The notes: a model not told the origin generated them from the sequence alone. A DNA stretch of 64,000 nt from Clostridiaceae bacterium (GCA_030530095.1 JAUMVO010000002.1:1-64000); one strand, 5' to 3'; numbered from the stretch's first letter, positions 36,746 to 45,743 are shown. Made by a program: numbers and translations.

Positions 36746-37474
36746 TTGAGAATCGTAGCTAAGACCGATATAGGAATGAAAAGAAGCTCAAATCAGGATT
36801 CCTACGCGGCAGGCGAGCTTCCCGACGGCGTAGCATGGGCTGTTGTCTGTGACGGCATGGGCGGAGCTGCCGGCGGAAACGTAGCTTCCTCAAACGCGGT
36901 TAAGATTATTTCCGAGCGAATAACCTCGGCTTACAGACCGAAAATGAGCCCGAATTCAATCAAAAATATGCTTATTTCGGCTATCACTGCCGCGAATATC
37001 AGCGTATTTGATATGAGCCGTACAAACGCTGAACTTGACGGAATGGGAACTACGGTAGTTTGCTCGGTTGTTACAAACGGAGTTGCGCACATAGCCCATG
37101 CGGGCGACAGCCGCGCTTATGCGATATCTAATAACAAGGTCTATCAGCTTACTAAGGATCACTCGGTAGTTCAGGAGCTCGTTGAACGCGGTCAGATAAC
37201 AGAGAATGAGGCAAAAAACCATCCACGTAAGAATATCATCACACGCGCATTGGGCGTTGACAGTGAGCTTAAAATAGACTACTGCGAATATGATATGAAT
37301 GAAAACGATATACTGGTGCTTTGTACCGACGGATTTACAAACTTCGTTGACGACGAGCAATTTCTGAATATCGTTGAAAATAACTCTTATTATGAAATTG
37401 CCGACAAGCTTGTTACAGCTGCTAACGATAACGGCGGCGCCGACAACATTACGGTTGTGGCTCTTTCATACTGA
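36746..37474 (+). CDS. PP2C-type protein phosphatase (Stp/PrpC)
   Basis: 242-residue metal-dependent Ser/Thr phosphatase of the PPM family. The N-terminal KTDIGMKRSSNQDSY, VCDGMGGAAGGNVAS, HAGDSRAYAI and LCTDGFTNFV carry the metal-binding aspartates. TTG at 36746 is the start, ten bases after GGAGG; an ATG eight bases earlier opens only a three-codon frame. It reverses phosphorylation by the adjacent PASTA kinase, the usual partner. Confidence 0.93.
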   Translation: MRIVAKTDIGMKRSSNQDSYAAGELPDGVAWAVVCDGMGGAAGGNVASSNAVKIISERITSAYRPKMSPNSIKNMLISAITAANISVFDMSRTNAELDGMGTTVVCSVVTNGVAHIAHAGDSRAYAISNNKVYQLTKDHSVVQELVERGQITENEAKNHPRKNIITRALGVDSELKIDYCEYDMNENDILVLCTDGFTNFVDDEQFLNIVENNSYYEIADKLVTAANDNGGADNITVVALSY

Positions 37475-37488
37475 TAAGGAGACAGATT

Positions 37489-39669
37489 ATGGAAAATTAT
37501 TGCGGAAAAAGGCTTGACGGCCGTTACGAAATTCGTGAGATTATCGGTGTCGGCGGTATGTCCGTTGTCTATAAGGCATACGACAATATTGACGACCGTA
37601 TTGTTGCGGTTAAAATCTTAAAGGAGGAATTTCTTTCAAGCGAGGAATCACGCCGCCGCTTCAAGAACGAATCGAAGGCTATTGCCGTGCTTTCACACCC
37701 GAATATCGTTAAGGTTTACGACGTAAGCTTTGGCGACAGAATTCAGTATATCGTAATGGAATACGTCGAGGGTATAACTCTCAAGGAGTATATCGAGCAG
37801 CAGAAGGTTGTCAACTGGAAGGAAGCGGTACACTTTGTAAGTCAGATACTGCTTGCCTTACAGCACGCTCACGACAAGGGTATAGTTCACCGCGACATCA
37901 AGCCGCAGAACATTATGCTTTTGCAGGACGGCACAATTAAAGTTGCCGACTTCGGTATCGCGCGCTTCTCACGCGACGGCACAAAGACCATGACCGAGGA
38001 CGCCATAGGCTCTGTTCACTACATTTCTCCCGAGCAGGCAAGAGGCGAACTGACCGACGACAAGGCTGATATCTATTCAATGGGCGTTGTTATGTACGAA
38101 ATGCTCACCGGTCAGCTTCCGTTCCAGTCGGACAATGCGGTTTCGATAGCTATTATGCAGCTTCAGCAGGAAGCTGTTCCGCCCAGAGAAATCAATCCCG
38201 ATATTCCTCTCGGCCTTGAGCAGATTACAATGCGCGCCATGCAGAAGAATCCTAATAACCGTTATCATTCTGCTGCCGAAATGATGCTCGATATTGACGA
38301 GTTCAAGCGCAATCCGTCAATTAAATTCAACTATAACTACTTCGTTGACAAAGAACCGACCAAGTACGTTGACGGCAAGCAGCCTACCCAGACCGTTCCC
38401 GCAGTTGAAACGGGTGAGGGTAAGCTTAATCTGACCAAGGAAGAAATTGACGATATGGAACCGAGCAAGACCATGCCGATTCTTTTCGGTATTATTGCGG
38501 GTATTATCGTTATTCTCGGTATTTTTGTCGGCGTACTCGTTTACAGAAACACACACAAGATTTCCGTTCCGAACTTTGTCGGACTCAATTACGCCGACGA
38601 GGTTGCTACTAAAGAGGACTACACGGATAACTTCAACTTTGAAACCGTTTCAATCTATTCCGACGAAGCCGAGGCAGGCGTTATCTTAAACCAGGACCCG
38701 CTTCCCGAAACCAAGGTTAAGAAGGGCAAGACCATTAAGCTTGAAATCGCATATAACGACGACAGCATACTCATAACCGGCATTATCGGTCTTACCTCAA
38801 GCGAAGCAGAAGAAAAGCTAAAGCAGAACGGCTTTGACGTTAAAGTCATCACAACCTATAACAAGAACGAAAAGACGGGATACGTATTTGAGGTTAACCC
38901 GAGCGAGAACTCATACGCCGAGAAGGGCAGTCTTGTAACGATCTACGTTGCAAGCGACGAAAATCCTAACGCCGTAAAAGTTCCCGATGTTGCGGGCTAC
39001 AGCAGAGATATAGCCATTCAGCTTCTGAAGTCGTCGGGCTTCAACGTATCCGTTTCAACCACTGACAGCGATAAGCCTGAAGGCACGGTTGTCGATCAGT
39101 CGCCTAAAGCTAACGAGGATGCTGACAGCGGCTCGACAGTAACTATTTACGTCAGCACGGGTATTCCGTCAGAGAGTACTGCTACCATTGACGTAACGCT
39201 GCCGTCAACCACCGGTTCTTCTACGGGCGTTATGAAGGTTTATCTTGATAACGAGCTTTACAAGACCTATGACGAGGTGCTTCTCAACGGCTCAAAGAAG
39301 ACTATCGAGATTACCGGTAAGGGCGAGAAATCGTTTGCGGTAACGGTAAACGATCAGACCATACTCAAGGGCAATATCAACTTCACCGTTTCTCCCGCTG
39401 TTGTTACAAACAGCGAAACGGTTGCCTATGTTGAAAAGCTTCCCGTTCCCAATGTTGTCGGCAAGTCTGTCAGCGAGGCGCTTACCATACTCAAGAATGC
39501 AGGCTTCACCAACGTTGTGGTAGTCGATTCTAATAACAATCCTGCTTCCAGCGGTACCGTTACAAGTCAGGATCCCGTTGCGGATTCAACTCAGTACGCA
39601 ACCAACACTCAGATCAGACTTAAGGTAGAAATCGAGCAGGAAACACCCAATGAAAACAATGGCAATTAA
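37489..39669 (+). CDS. prkC: PASTA-domain Ser/Thr protein kinase (PrkC/Stk1 type)
   Basis: 726-residue transmembrane kinase. The cytosolic kinase domain (about 12-270) has ATP lysine 42, HRD at 134-136 and DFG at 154-156. The juxtamembrane stretch leads to one membrane helix (about 330-352). Outside are four PASTA repeats at about 357-422, 425-489, 496-557 and 651-717. A non-PASTA block, rich in beta-type sequence, lies at about 565-648 between repeats three and four. PASTA domains sense muropeptides or lipid II. The kinase controls wall growth, and in Bacillus germination. It forms a pair with the upstream phosphatase and overlaps rsgA by 20 bases. Confidence 0.94.
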   Translation: MENYCGKRLDGRYEIREIIGVGGMSVVYKAYDNIDDRIVAVKILKEEFLSSEESRRRFKNESKAIAVLSHPNIVKVYDVSFGDRIQYIVMEYVEGITLKEYIEQQKVVNWKEAVHFVSQILLALQHAHDKGIVHRDIKPQNIMLLQDGTIKVADFGIARFSRDGTKTMTEDAIGSVHYISPEQARGELTDDKADIYSMGVVMYEMLTGQLPFQSDNAVSIAIMQLQQEAVPPREINPDIPLGLEQITMRAMQKNPNNRYHSAAEMMLDIDEFKRNPSIKFNYNYFVDKEPTKYVDGKQPTQTVPAVETGEGKLNLTKEEIDDMEPSKTMPILFGIIAGIIVILGIFVGVLVYRNTHKISVPNFVGLNYADEVATKEDYTDNFNFETVSIYSDEAEAGVILNQDPLPETKVKKGKTIKLEIAYNDDSILITGIIGLTSSEAEEKLKQNGFDVKVITTYNKNEKTGYVFEVNPSENSYAEKGSLVTIYVASDENPNAVKVPDVAGYSRDIAIQLLKSSGFNVSVSTTDSDKPEGTVVDQSPKANEDADSGSTVTIYVSTGIPSESTATIDVTLPSTTGSSTGVMKVYLDNELYKTYDEVLLNGSKKTIEITGKGEKSFAVTVNDQTILKGNINFTVSPAVVTNSETVAYVEKLPVPNVVGKSVSEALTILKNAGFTNVVVVDSNNNPASSGTVTSQDPVADSTQYATNTQIRLKVEIEQETPNENNGN

Positions 39670-40540
39670 CGGAATTATATTAAAAGGTATTGGCGGCTTC
39701 TATTATGTTGAAGCCGCCGATGCGGTATATGAATGTAAGGCGAGGGGAGTGTTCCGCAAGGACGGAATGACTCCGCTTGCAGGCGATAAGGTTGTTATTA
39801 CTGTAAACGAAAATGCCGAGAATACAATAGATGAAATTAAGGACAGAAAGAATTATCTTTTGCGTCCTCCGGTTGCAAATATTGACAACCTTATTATTGT
39901 TGTGTCCACCGTTGAGCCCAAGCCGTCAACCTTTGTTATCGACCGACTTATTGCCGTTGCCGAGACAAAGGGTATAGAGCCCGTTATCGTTATTTCAAAA
40001 TCCGACCTTTCAAGTGCGGACGAGCTTTACTCTATTTATACTCTTGCGGGCTTTAAGACGGTTGTTATATCAAATAAGACGTGTGAGGGCGTTGACGAGG
40101 TAAAAACGCTTTTAGAGGGTAAAATCAGCGCGTTTACGGGTAACTCAGGCGTTGGTAAAACCTCGTTGCTGAACAATATCGATCCCTCGCTCTCTCAGCA
40201 GACCTCTGAAATCAGCAAAAAACTCGGCAGGGGAAGGCACACCACCCGTCAGGCTGAGTTGTTTAAGGCGTGCGGAGGTTACATAATCGACACACCCGGC
40301 TTCTCTTCATTTGAGCTTGATAAGACCAATCTTATTATGAAAGAAGATCTCGCTGATTGCTTCCGTGAATTTGCCCCTTATGTTGATAACTGCAAATTCA
40401 CTTCATCGTGCACCCATACCTGCGATAAGGGCTGCGCGGTAATAGCAGCTGTGGAAGAAGGCAAAATCAGCAGGTCAAGGCATAACAGTTACGTTAAATT
40501 CTATAACGAGGTTAAGGACGTAAAGGAATGGAACTTGTAG
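39650..40540 (+). CDS. rsgA: Small ribosomal subunit biogenesis GTPase RsgA
   Basis: 296-residue circularly permuted GTPase that assists late 30S maturation. After the N-terminal OB domain the G4 motif ISKSDL comes first, then G1 GNSGVGKTSLLN and G3 DTPGFSSF. The zinc site is at the C-terminus (CKFTSSCTHTCDKGC). The order prkC-rsgA is conserved in Firmicutes, but rpe, usually next, is absent. It ends with TAG and overlaps thiN by 13 bases. Confidence 0.94.
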   Translation: MKTMAINGIILKGIGGFYYVEAADAVYECKARGVFRKDGMTPLAGDKVVITVNENAENTIDEIKDRKNYLLRPPVANIDNLIIVVSTVEPKPSTFVIDRLIAVAETKGIEPVIVISKSDLSSADELYSIYTLAGFKTVVISNKTCEGVDEVKTLLEGKISAFTGNSGVGKTSLLNNIDPSLSQQTSEISKKLGRGRHTTRQAELFKACGGYIIDTPGFSSFELDKTNLIMKEDLADCFREFAPYVDNCKFTSSCTHTCDKGCAVIAAVEEGKISRSRHNSYVKFYNEVKDVKEWNL

Positions 40541-41166
40541 AGAAAAGACGTTGCGTAATCGTAGCCGCGGGTAAAACCGACAGCGGGGATTTATTAAAAA
40601 AGAATATCTTTTACGACGATTTCGTAATTGCAGCCGATGCCGGTTATACCAAACTGAAAGCGGCGGGTATTGTGCCCGACCTGATTGTCGGCGATTTTGA
40701 TTCCTCTGACACTCCCGAAAATGATATTGAAACTATAATTCTAAGTCCTATCAAGGACTGTACCGATACTCAGTTTGCCGTATCGCAAGCTGTTGAGCGT
40801 GGTTATAATGATATACTGATTATCGGCGGTCTCGGCGGAAGGATTGACCACAGTGTAGCTAATTTTGCCGTTCTCGCGGAATATAAGCTTAAGGGCATAA
40901 ACATTACGCTCATTGATGACAATCACGTTATTTACTGCCTGAAAGATGAAGAAAAGAGTATTCCCAGAAAAGATAGCTACTTTTCCGTATTTGCAGTCGG
41001 CGGAAACGCCGTTATTACTCTTAAAGGTTTTTATTACAATGTTGAAAATTACGTGCTTTCGCCTTATGCGTCAATAGGCGTCAGCAACGAGGCAGTCGAT
41101 GACGTTGCAAATATCAGTGTCAACGAAGGAATTGTTCTTATAATAGAAGCATCAAAGTCCGTTTAA
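40528..41166 (+). CDS. thiN: Thiamine pyrophosphokinase
   Basis: 212-residue ThiN enzyme transferring pyrophosphate from ATP to thiamine. The active-site stretches AADAGYTKLKAAGIVPD, IVGDFDSSDTP and KDCTDTQFAV are diagnostic, and GGLGGRIDHSVAN follows. The start lies inside rsgA. Downstream come a small membrane protein and spoVM, the usual clostridial order. Confidence 0.92.
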   Translation: MELVEKRRCVIVAAGKTDSGDLLKKNIFYDDFVIAADAGYTKLKAAGIVPDLIVGDFDSSDTPENDIETIILSPIKDCTDTQFAVSQAVERGYNDILIIGGLGGRIDHSVANFAVLAEYKLKGINITLIDDNHVIYCLKDEEKSIPRKDSYFSVFAVGGNAVITLKGFYYNVENYVLSPYASIGVSNEAVDDVANISVNEGIVLIIEASKSV

Positions 41167-41172
41167 CCAATT

Positions 41173-41205
41173 CTGTGCTTGTGAATATACTGATAACAAG
41201 CATAG
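41173..41205 (+). other. Stem-loop in the thiN to small-membrane-protein gap
   Basis: CTGTGCTTGT (41173-41182) pairs with ACAAGCATAG (41196-41205) over ten pairs, one of them G-U, around a 13-base loop. No T-run follows. The ribosome binding site of the next small gene starts just after the stem. It may affect mRNA stability or be incidental. Confidence 0.45.
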
Positions 41206-41221
41206 AAAGGCGGTGTCATAA

Positions 41222-41374
41222 ATGGGCAAACGAAAGAGGTGCGTCAGCATCGGAACGGTTTTCCTGTTTCTCGGAATAGGTCTTGTAGCTGCGTTAACGG
41301 TACCTGCAAAATACCTCGTTGTTATGCTGGCGATTGCTTTGACGGTTAGCGGCATCGCAATATGCAGAAACTGA
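41222..41374 (+). CDS. Small membrane protein (50 residues)
   Basis: Predicted from ATG at 41222 with AAGGCGG upstream. It has a basic start (MGKRKRCVS), then two hydrophobic stretches (about 10-26 and 31-47) separated by VPAKY, giving a helical hairpin, and ends in ICRN. Similar tiny two-helix proteins occur between thiN and spoVM in clostridia as far as I recall; no function is known. The gene could be missed by automatic callers because of its length. Confidence 0.7.
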   Translation: MGKRKRCVSIGTVFLFLGIGLVAALTVPAKYLVVMLAIALTVSGIAICRN

Positions 41375-41387
41375 CGGAGGCGTTCTT

Positions 41388-41477
41388 ATGAAGATTGTTG
41401 TACTTAAAAGCCCCAGAATTCTATCGGGATTACTTATGAAAATATTCGGTATAAAAAAAGAAAAAGAAGTATTTTAG
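41388..41477 (+). CDS. spoVM: Stage V sporulation protein SpoVM (29 residues)
   Basis: Tiny amphipathic protein; the sequence runs MKIVVLKSPRILSGLL and then MKIFGIKKE, close in length and pattern to Bacillus SpoVM (26 residues) with the kink-forming Pro at residue 9. SpoVM senses the positive curvature of the forespore membrane and recruits SpoIVA to start coat assembly. GACGGAGG lies eight bases before ATG. It follows thiN, the usual position. Together with the SipL-like gene it shows that the coat-base module is present in this genome. Confidence 0.9.
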   Translation: MKIVVLKSPRILSGLLMKIFGIKKEKEVF

Positions 41478-41500
41478 GATGCTTTCGGGCATCCTTTTCT
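41476..41500 (+). terminator. Intrinsic terminator overlapping the spoVM stop codon
   Basis: AGGATGC (41476-41482) pairs with GCATCCT (41489-41495) around a six-base loop, followed by TTTCTT. The stem begins inside the TAG stop codon. It closes the long forward run that began at cdaA. Confidence 0.85.
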
Positions 41501-41558
41501 TATAACACTTGACAAAGGGTGTATTATATTAAAAAGACTTTTATTAAGGAATGAAAAC

Positions 41559-42773
41559 ATGAGAACTTTTGAAAAATCCCATAAACTCGATAACGTTTGT
41601 TACGACATACGCGGTCCGATAATGGACGAAGCAAACCGTATGAGCAAAAACGGCGTTAAGATACTTAAGCTCAATATCGGCAATCCCGCTCCGTTTAACT
41701 TTACGGCGCCCGATGAAATTATACGCGATATGAGCTATAATCTTCGCGATTCCGAAGGTTATTCGGACTCGAAGGGTATATTCTCTGCAAGGAAGGCGAT
41801 AATGCAATACTGCCAGATTAAGAAAATACCCAACGTTGACATAAACGATATTTACACAGGAAACGGTGTCAGTGAATTGATAGTTATGTCAATGCAGGGA
41901 CTGCTTGACGACGGCGATGAGATACTCGTTCCCGCGCCCGACTATCCGCTGTGGACTGCCGCAGTAACACTTGCCGGCGGTAAAGCGGTCCATTATATGT
42001 GCGACGAGCAGAACGAGTGGAATCCCGATATTGAAGATATCAAAAAGAAGATTACAAAAGCAACGAAGGGCATTATAATAATTAACCCGAACAACCCGAC
42101 AGGCGCTTTGTATTCAGAGGAGATATTGCTTGAAATTGCCGATATTGCGCGTAAAGAGGGGATTATAATCTTTGCCGACGAAATCTATGACAGACTTGTT
42201 ATGGACGGCTTAAAACACGTTTCAATTGCTTCGCTTGCGCCTGACGTGCCCTGCGTTACGTTTAACGGACTTTCCAAATCTCACCGTGTTGCAGGCTTCA
42301 GAAGCGGCTGGATGGTTATAAGCGGCGATAAATCGAGAATTAAGGGCTATATAGAAGGTCTTAATCTTTTATCTTCAATGCGCCTTTGCTCCAACGTGCC
42401 GTCACAGCAGATTATACAGACCGCACTCGGCGGTTACCAGAGTGTTGACGAGCTGCTTATTCCCGGCGGAAGAATATACGAACAGAGAGAGTGCATTTAC
42501 AATGCGCTCAACGCTATAGACGGAGTATCGGCTGTTAAGCCTAAGGCGGCGTTCTATATCTTCCCCAGAATAGACGTTAAAAAATTCGGTATTAAGAATG
42601 ACGAAAAGTTCGTACTTGATTTCCTGAGAAAAAAGAAAATACTGCTTGTTCAGGGTTCGGGCTTCAATTATCCGACACCCGACCATGTCAGAATTGTATA
42701 TCTTCCCGATGTCAAGGAATTGAAATATGCGGCTGACGAGCTTGAGGATTTCCTTAAAAGCTATAAACAGTAA
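41559..42773 (+). CDS. Class I/II PLP aminotransferase (AlaA-like)
   Basis: 404-residue fold-type I aminotransferase resembling E. coli AlaA (glutamate-pyruvate transaminase). Visible parts: RGPIMDEANRM and LNIGNPAPFNF at the N-terminus, the NPNNPTGALYS motif, FADEIYDRL with the PLP Asp, and the Schiff-base Lys in GLSKSHRVAGFRSGW. It probably interconverts pyruvate and alanine with glutamate/2-oxoglutarate; substrate choice is inferred from similarity. It is a single gene between two terminators. A TTGACA box lies at 41509-41514, but no well-spaced -10 could be assigned. Confidence 0.87.
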   Translation: MRTFEKSHKLDNVCYDIRGPIMDEANRMSKNGVKILKLNIGNPAPFNFTAPDEIIRDMSYNLRDSEGYSDSKGIFSARKAIMQYCQIKKIPNVDINDIYTGNGVSELIVMSMQGLLDDGDEILVPAPDYPLWTAAVTLAGGKAVHYMCDEQNEWNPDIEDIKKKITKATKGIIIINPNNPTGALYSEEILLEIADIARKEGIIIFADEIYDRLVMDGLKHVSIASLAPDVPCVTFNGLSKSHRVAGFRSGWMVISGDKSRIKGYIEGLNLLSSMRLCSNVPSQQIIQTALGGYQSVDELLIPGGRIYEQRECIYNALNAIDGVSAVKPKAAFYIFPRIDVKKFGIKNDEKFVLDFLRKKKILLVQGSGFNYPTPDHVRIVYLPDVKELKYAADELEDFLKSYKQ

Positions 42774-42778
42774 TTAAT

Positions 42779-42802
42779 AAACTCCCGAAATATCGGGAGT
42801 TT
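42779..42802 (+). terminator. Intrinsic terminator after the aminotransferase
   Basis: A 10-bp perfect stem (AAACTCCCGA / TCGGGAGTTT) with an AATA loop, followed by GTTTTGTTT. Confidence 0.9.
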
Positions 42803-42808
42803 GTTTTG

Positions 42809-42837
42809 TTTACAACGTAATGATTTTGTGATATTAT
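42809..42837 (+). promoter_or_regulatory. Promoter of the MreB-like gene
   Basis: -35 TTTACA (42809-42814), a 17-base spacer and -10 TATTAT (42832-42837), directly after the aminotransferase terminator. Confidence 0.75.
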
Positions 42838-42865
42838 AAGTAAAATATTGAAAGGAGGTCCTTTT

Positions 42866-43885
42866 ATGGCTGGTATGAATATCGGCATTGACTTCGGTTC
42901 ATCGTCAACCATTATCACCGAGCAGGGCAAGGGCATCATACTCGACGAACCGTCTGTAATCGCTCTTGATATTGAAACAAAATATCCCGTTGCATTCGGT
43001 AACAATGCCTACACCATAGACGGAAGGACCGACGACAATATTGAAGTTATTCACCCCGTATTAAACGGCGTTATCTCGCATTATTCTTACGCTCAGAAGC
43101 TTCTGCGCTATTACTTGCAAAAAGTACTCGGCAACAAGGTTTTCAAGCCTAACGTTATTATCACCGTTCCGAGCGGCGCAACAAATCTTGACAGACGCAC
43201 TTTTGTTGACGTTGTTATCTCGTCGGGCGCAGGTAAGGTTTGCCTGATAGAAGAATCGCTTGCTTCCGCAATCGGTGCAGGCATAAACGAAAGGTCAATG
43301 TCGGGCAGAATGCTCGTCAATCTCGGAGGCGGCTCCGTTGATATTTCGGTTATTACTATGGGAAATATTGCGGTTTCAAATACGGTCAGGGTAGGGGGAA
43401 TCGACCTCGACAAAGCCATATCAAGATATCTTCAGCGCAACCGCGATATTCTTATAGGGCCGCTGACTGCCGAAAGGCTGAAAATCTGTCTCGGTTCGGC
43501 TATTAAGCGTGAAGAAGAAATCGCACTCGTTACCTTCGGCAAGAGCGGACTTGACAATATGCCGATATCGTTTGAAATCACTTCGACCGAAATATTCAAC
43601 TGTATTGAAGAACAGCTTGAACTGATGATAAACGGTATCAAGAGCGTACTTGAAAAAACGCCGCCCGAGCTTATCGGCGATATTTCCGACAACGGAATAC
43701 TGCTGACGGGCGGAACTGCTTTACTGTTCGGTATGGAAAAGAGGATTTCCGAGGAAACGGGAATTGAGGTAAAGACAGTTAAAGATCCGCTTTATAATAC
43801 AATGAACGGCGTTAATTCAATTCTTGATAATTTCGATATGCTTACGGAAGGTTACAGTTTCCAGAACGTTCATCATATAAACTGA
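42866..43885 (+). CDS. MreB-like bacterial actin (rod shape-determining family)
   Basis: 339-residue actin-fold ATPase. ATG at 42866 lies six bases after AAAGGAGGT. The phosphate-1 loop reads IGIDFGSSSTII (normally IDLGTANT), then GIILDEPSVIALD, VPSGATNLDRR, VNLGGGSVDISV (phosphate 2) and LLTGGTALLFGME (adenosine motif). MreB polymers guide lateral wall synthesis. No mreC, mreD or other shape gene is beside it: the gene stands alone between its own promoter and terminator. It may be a second, specialised MreB/Mbl paralogue. Confidence 0.85.
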   Translation: MAGMNIGIDFGSSSTIITEQGKGIILDEPSVIALDIETKYPVAFGNNAYTIDGRTDDNIEVIHPVLNGVISHYSYAQKLLRYYLQKVLGNKVFKPNVIITVPSGATNLDRRTFVDVVISSGAGKVCLIEESLASAIGAGINERSMSGRMLVNLGGGSVDISVITMGNIAVSNTVRVGGIDLDKAISRYLQRNRDILIGPLTAERLKICLGSAIKREEEIALVTFGKSGLDNMPISFEITSTEIFNCIEEQLELMINGIKSVLEKTPPELIGDISDNGILLTGGTALLFGMEKRISEETGIEVKTVKDPLYNTMNGVNSILDNFDMLTEGYSFQNVHHIN

Positions 43886-43909
43886 AAGCTCTGTTAAAAA
43901 CAGAGCTTT
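43885..43909. terminator. Bidirectional intrinsic terminator
   Basis: An 11-bp stem (AAAGCTCTGTT / AACAGAGCTTT) with an AAA loop and T-rich sequence after it. It lies between the convergent MreB-like and asparagine synthetase genes. Confidence 0.88.
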
Positions 43910-43913
43910 TTCT

Positions 43914-45743
43914 TTATAATTCAATTCTGATATCATACTTCTTCAGCCAATAGTCAATCTGTATGAAATAAGCTATTGTCTGTGCCGTTGTCATAAGCTG
44001 TCCGTAGAAGTTGTTCGGAATTTCACCTTCAATAAGCTCGGACAGCTTTTCTTTATTTACGAAGCTAAACATGGGAGAGTCCTCATCAAGCAGTTTTTTA
44101 AGCTCTTTTCTGACTGTTTTCAGGTATTCGGGATTGTGCGTTTTGGGATAAGGACTCTTTTTTCTCCAAAGCACTTCTTCCGGCAGACAGTCTCTGAATG
44201 CTTCTCTGAGCAGTCCCTTTTCATAGCCCTTGTAATCCTTGAACTCCCACGGAACGTTATAAAGATACTGAGCAATTCTGTAATCGCAGTACGGTACACG
44301 CACGTCAACACCGGCAAGAGCGCTCATTCTGTCGGTCCTGTCAACAAGCGTCATCATAAACCAGTCGGTATTAAGCTTCATCAGCTCTTTCTTTCGGCTG
44401 TCGCCGTCGAGACACTTAAGCTTGGAAGCCGAATTGACTGTATCAATGTATTTATCGTAAACAAACTGTTCACAGTCAAATCCGTCAACAAGTTCCTTAT
44501 TAATAAGGCTTTTTCTCAAAACGTCAGAATGAGCCCACGGGAATCCGTTTGGATTGTCAAGCTTGGGATCGCGGTACCACGGATAGCCGCCGAAAAGCTC
44601 GTCGGAGCACTCGCCCGAAAGTGTAATTTTATATTCATTTCTGATTTCTTTTAAGAAAAGATACAGCGACGAATCAATGTCTGCCATACCCGGTAAATCA
44701 CGCGCTTCAACGGCATCAAACAGTGCGTCGTAAAGCTGCTGTGAATCAACGACTATCAGCTCGTTGTCAAGATTGAAGCGTTGCTTCATCATCTCAATAT
44801 ACCCGGCATCGCTGTCGGGCTGAAAACGGCTTTTCTTAAAGTATTTTTCGTTATCACGGTAGGTAACCGAAAAAGTTTTTAGTCTGTTTGACCGGTTATT
44901 AAGAACCTTATTTGCAACAGAAGTTATAATGCTTGAATCAAGACCGCCGGATAACATAGTACAGACCGGAAAATCACATTCGAGCTGTCTTTCAATGGAA
45001 TCGGTTACAAGATAACGCACCGCTTCTACGGTTTGTTCAAAGCTGTCGGTGTGTTCTTTTGCTTCAAGTTCCCAATACCTTTCAATAATAAGACCTTCTT
45101 TTGAAAACGTTCCGCAATGTGCCGGTTTGAGTTCGAAAATATCCTTAAAAACACCGTAACCGAGCGTTCTGCCGGGTCCTATAAGCATCAACTCCATAAC
45201 GGAATTTATATCAATCACGGGCTTTATCTCGCTGTTTTCGAGCATTCCCTTGATTTCCGAGGAAAAGATAAAGTTATTGTTTACCGTTGAATAAAACAGC
45301 GGTCTTACTCCCATTCGGTCGCGCGCAAAGAAAAGCTCTTCATTTTCAAAATCCCAGATACAAAATGCATATACGCCGTTAATTATATTAAGAACGTCTT
45401 TACCGAAACTTATATATCCTTTCAGTAAAAGCTCAAAGTCGTCGCCGTCCTCAATACAGCAGCCTTTTTCCGACAGCTTTTGCTTTATCTCTTCACGGTT
45501 TGAAAGCGCGCCGTCAAGAAGCAACAGATACTTCTTATCATATATTCGTTTCAGATAGGGCAGGGGCTCAATTTCCGCGTTATCGGTACACAAAAGATTC
45601 TGAATAAATGCAGTTTTGTCCGTTATATAGCTTGCCTGATCGTCGGGGCCTCGGTGCGACAGTCTTTTCTTTATTTCTTCAAATTCCTCAACACGTTTCG
45701 AAAGATATCCCGAAAATGATATTTCACCTGCAATAGCGCTCAT
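43914..45743 (-). CDS. Asparagine synthetase B-like protein with a degenerate glutaminase domain
   Basis: 609-residue AsnB-like protein. ATG at 45743 follows AGAGGTG by five bases; an extended upstream start is unsupported. The N-terminus reads MSAIAGEI where active enzymes have Met-Cys-Gly/Ala-Ile-Ala-Gly, so the Ntn nucleophile Cys is Ser. The normal NGEIYN is DGALSN (residues 77-82), and the conserved Arg of the RLSI segment is not seen. The Asp in GDDFELLL is kept. The synthetase domain looks intact: MLSGGLDSS (P-loop at 265-271), ECSDELFGGYPW and GVDVRVPYCD. It probably uses free ammonia or an unusual amide acceptor. Confidence 0.88.
   Translation of the reverse strand: MSAIAGEISFSGYLSKRVEEFEEIKKRLSHRGPDDQASYITDKTAFIQNLLCTDNAEIEPLPYLKRIYDKKYLLLLDGALSNREEIKQKLSEKGCCIEDGDDFELLLKGYISFGKDVLNIINGVYAFCIWDFENEELFFARDRMGVRPLFYSTVNNNFIFSSEIKGMLENSEIKPVIDINSVMELMLIGPGRTLGYGVFKDIFELKPAHCGTFSKEGLIIERYWELEAKEHTDSFEQTVEAVRYLVTDSIERQLECDFPVCTMLSGGLDSSIITSVANKVLNNRSNRLKTFSVTYRDNEKYFKKSRFQPDSDAGYIEMMKQRFNLDNELIVVDSQQLYDALFDAVEARDLPGMADIDSSLYLFLKEIRNEYKITLSGECSDELFGGYPWYRDPKLDNPNGFPWAHSDVLRKSLINKELVDGFDCEQFVYDKYIDTVNSASKLKCLDGDSRKKELMKLNTDWFMMTLVDRTDRMSALAGVDVRVPYCDYRIAQYLYNVPWEFKDYKGYEKGLLREAFRDCLPEEVLWRKKSPYPKTHNPEYLKTVRKELKKLLDEDSPMFSFVNKEKLSELIEGEIPNNFYGQLMTTAQTIAYFIQIDYWLKKYDIRIEL

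Noticed and set aside
41509-41537. Promoter for the aminotransferase from a perfect TTGACA box
   Set aside because: No -10 hexamer at acceptable spacing: the TATATT lies only 10 bases away.
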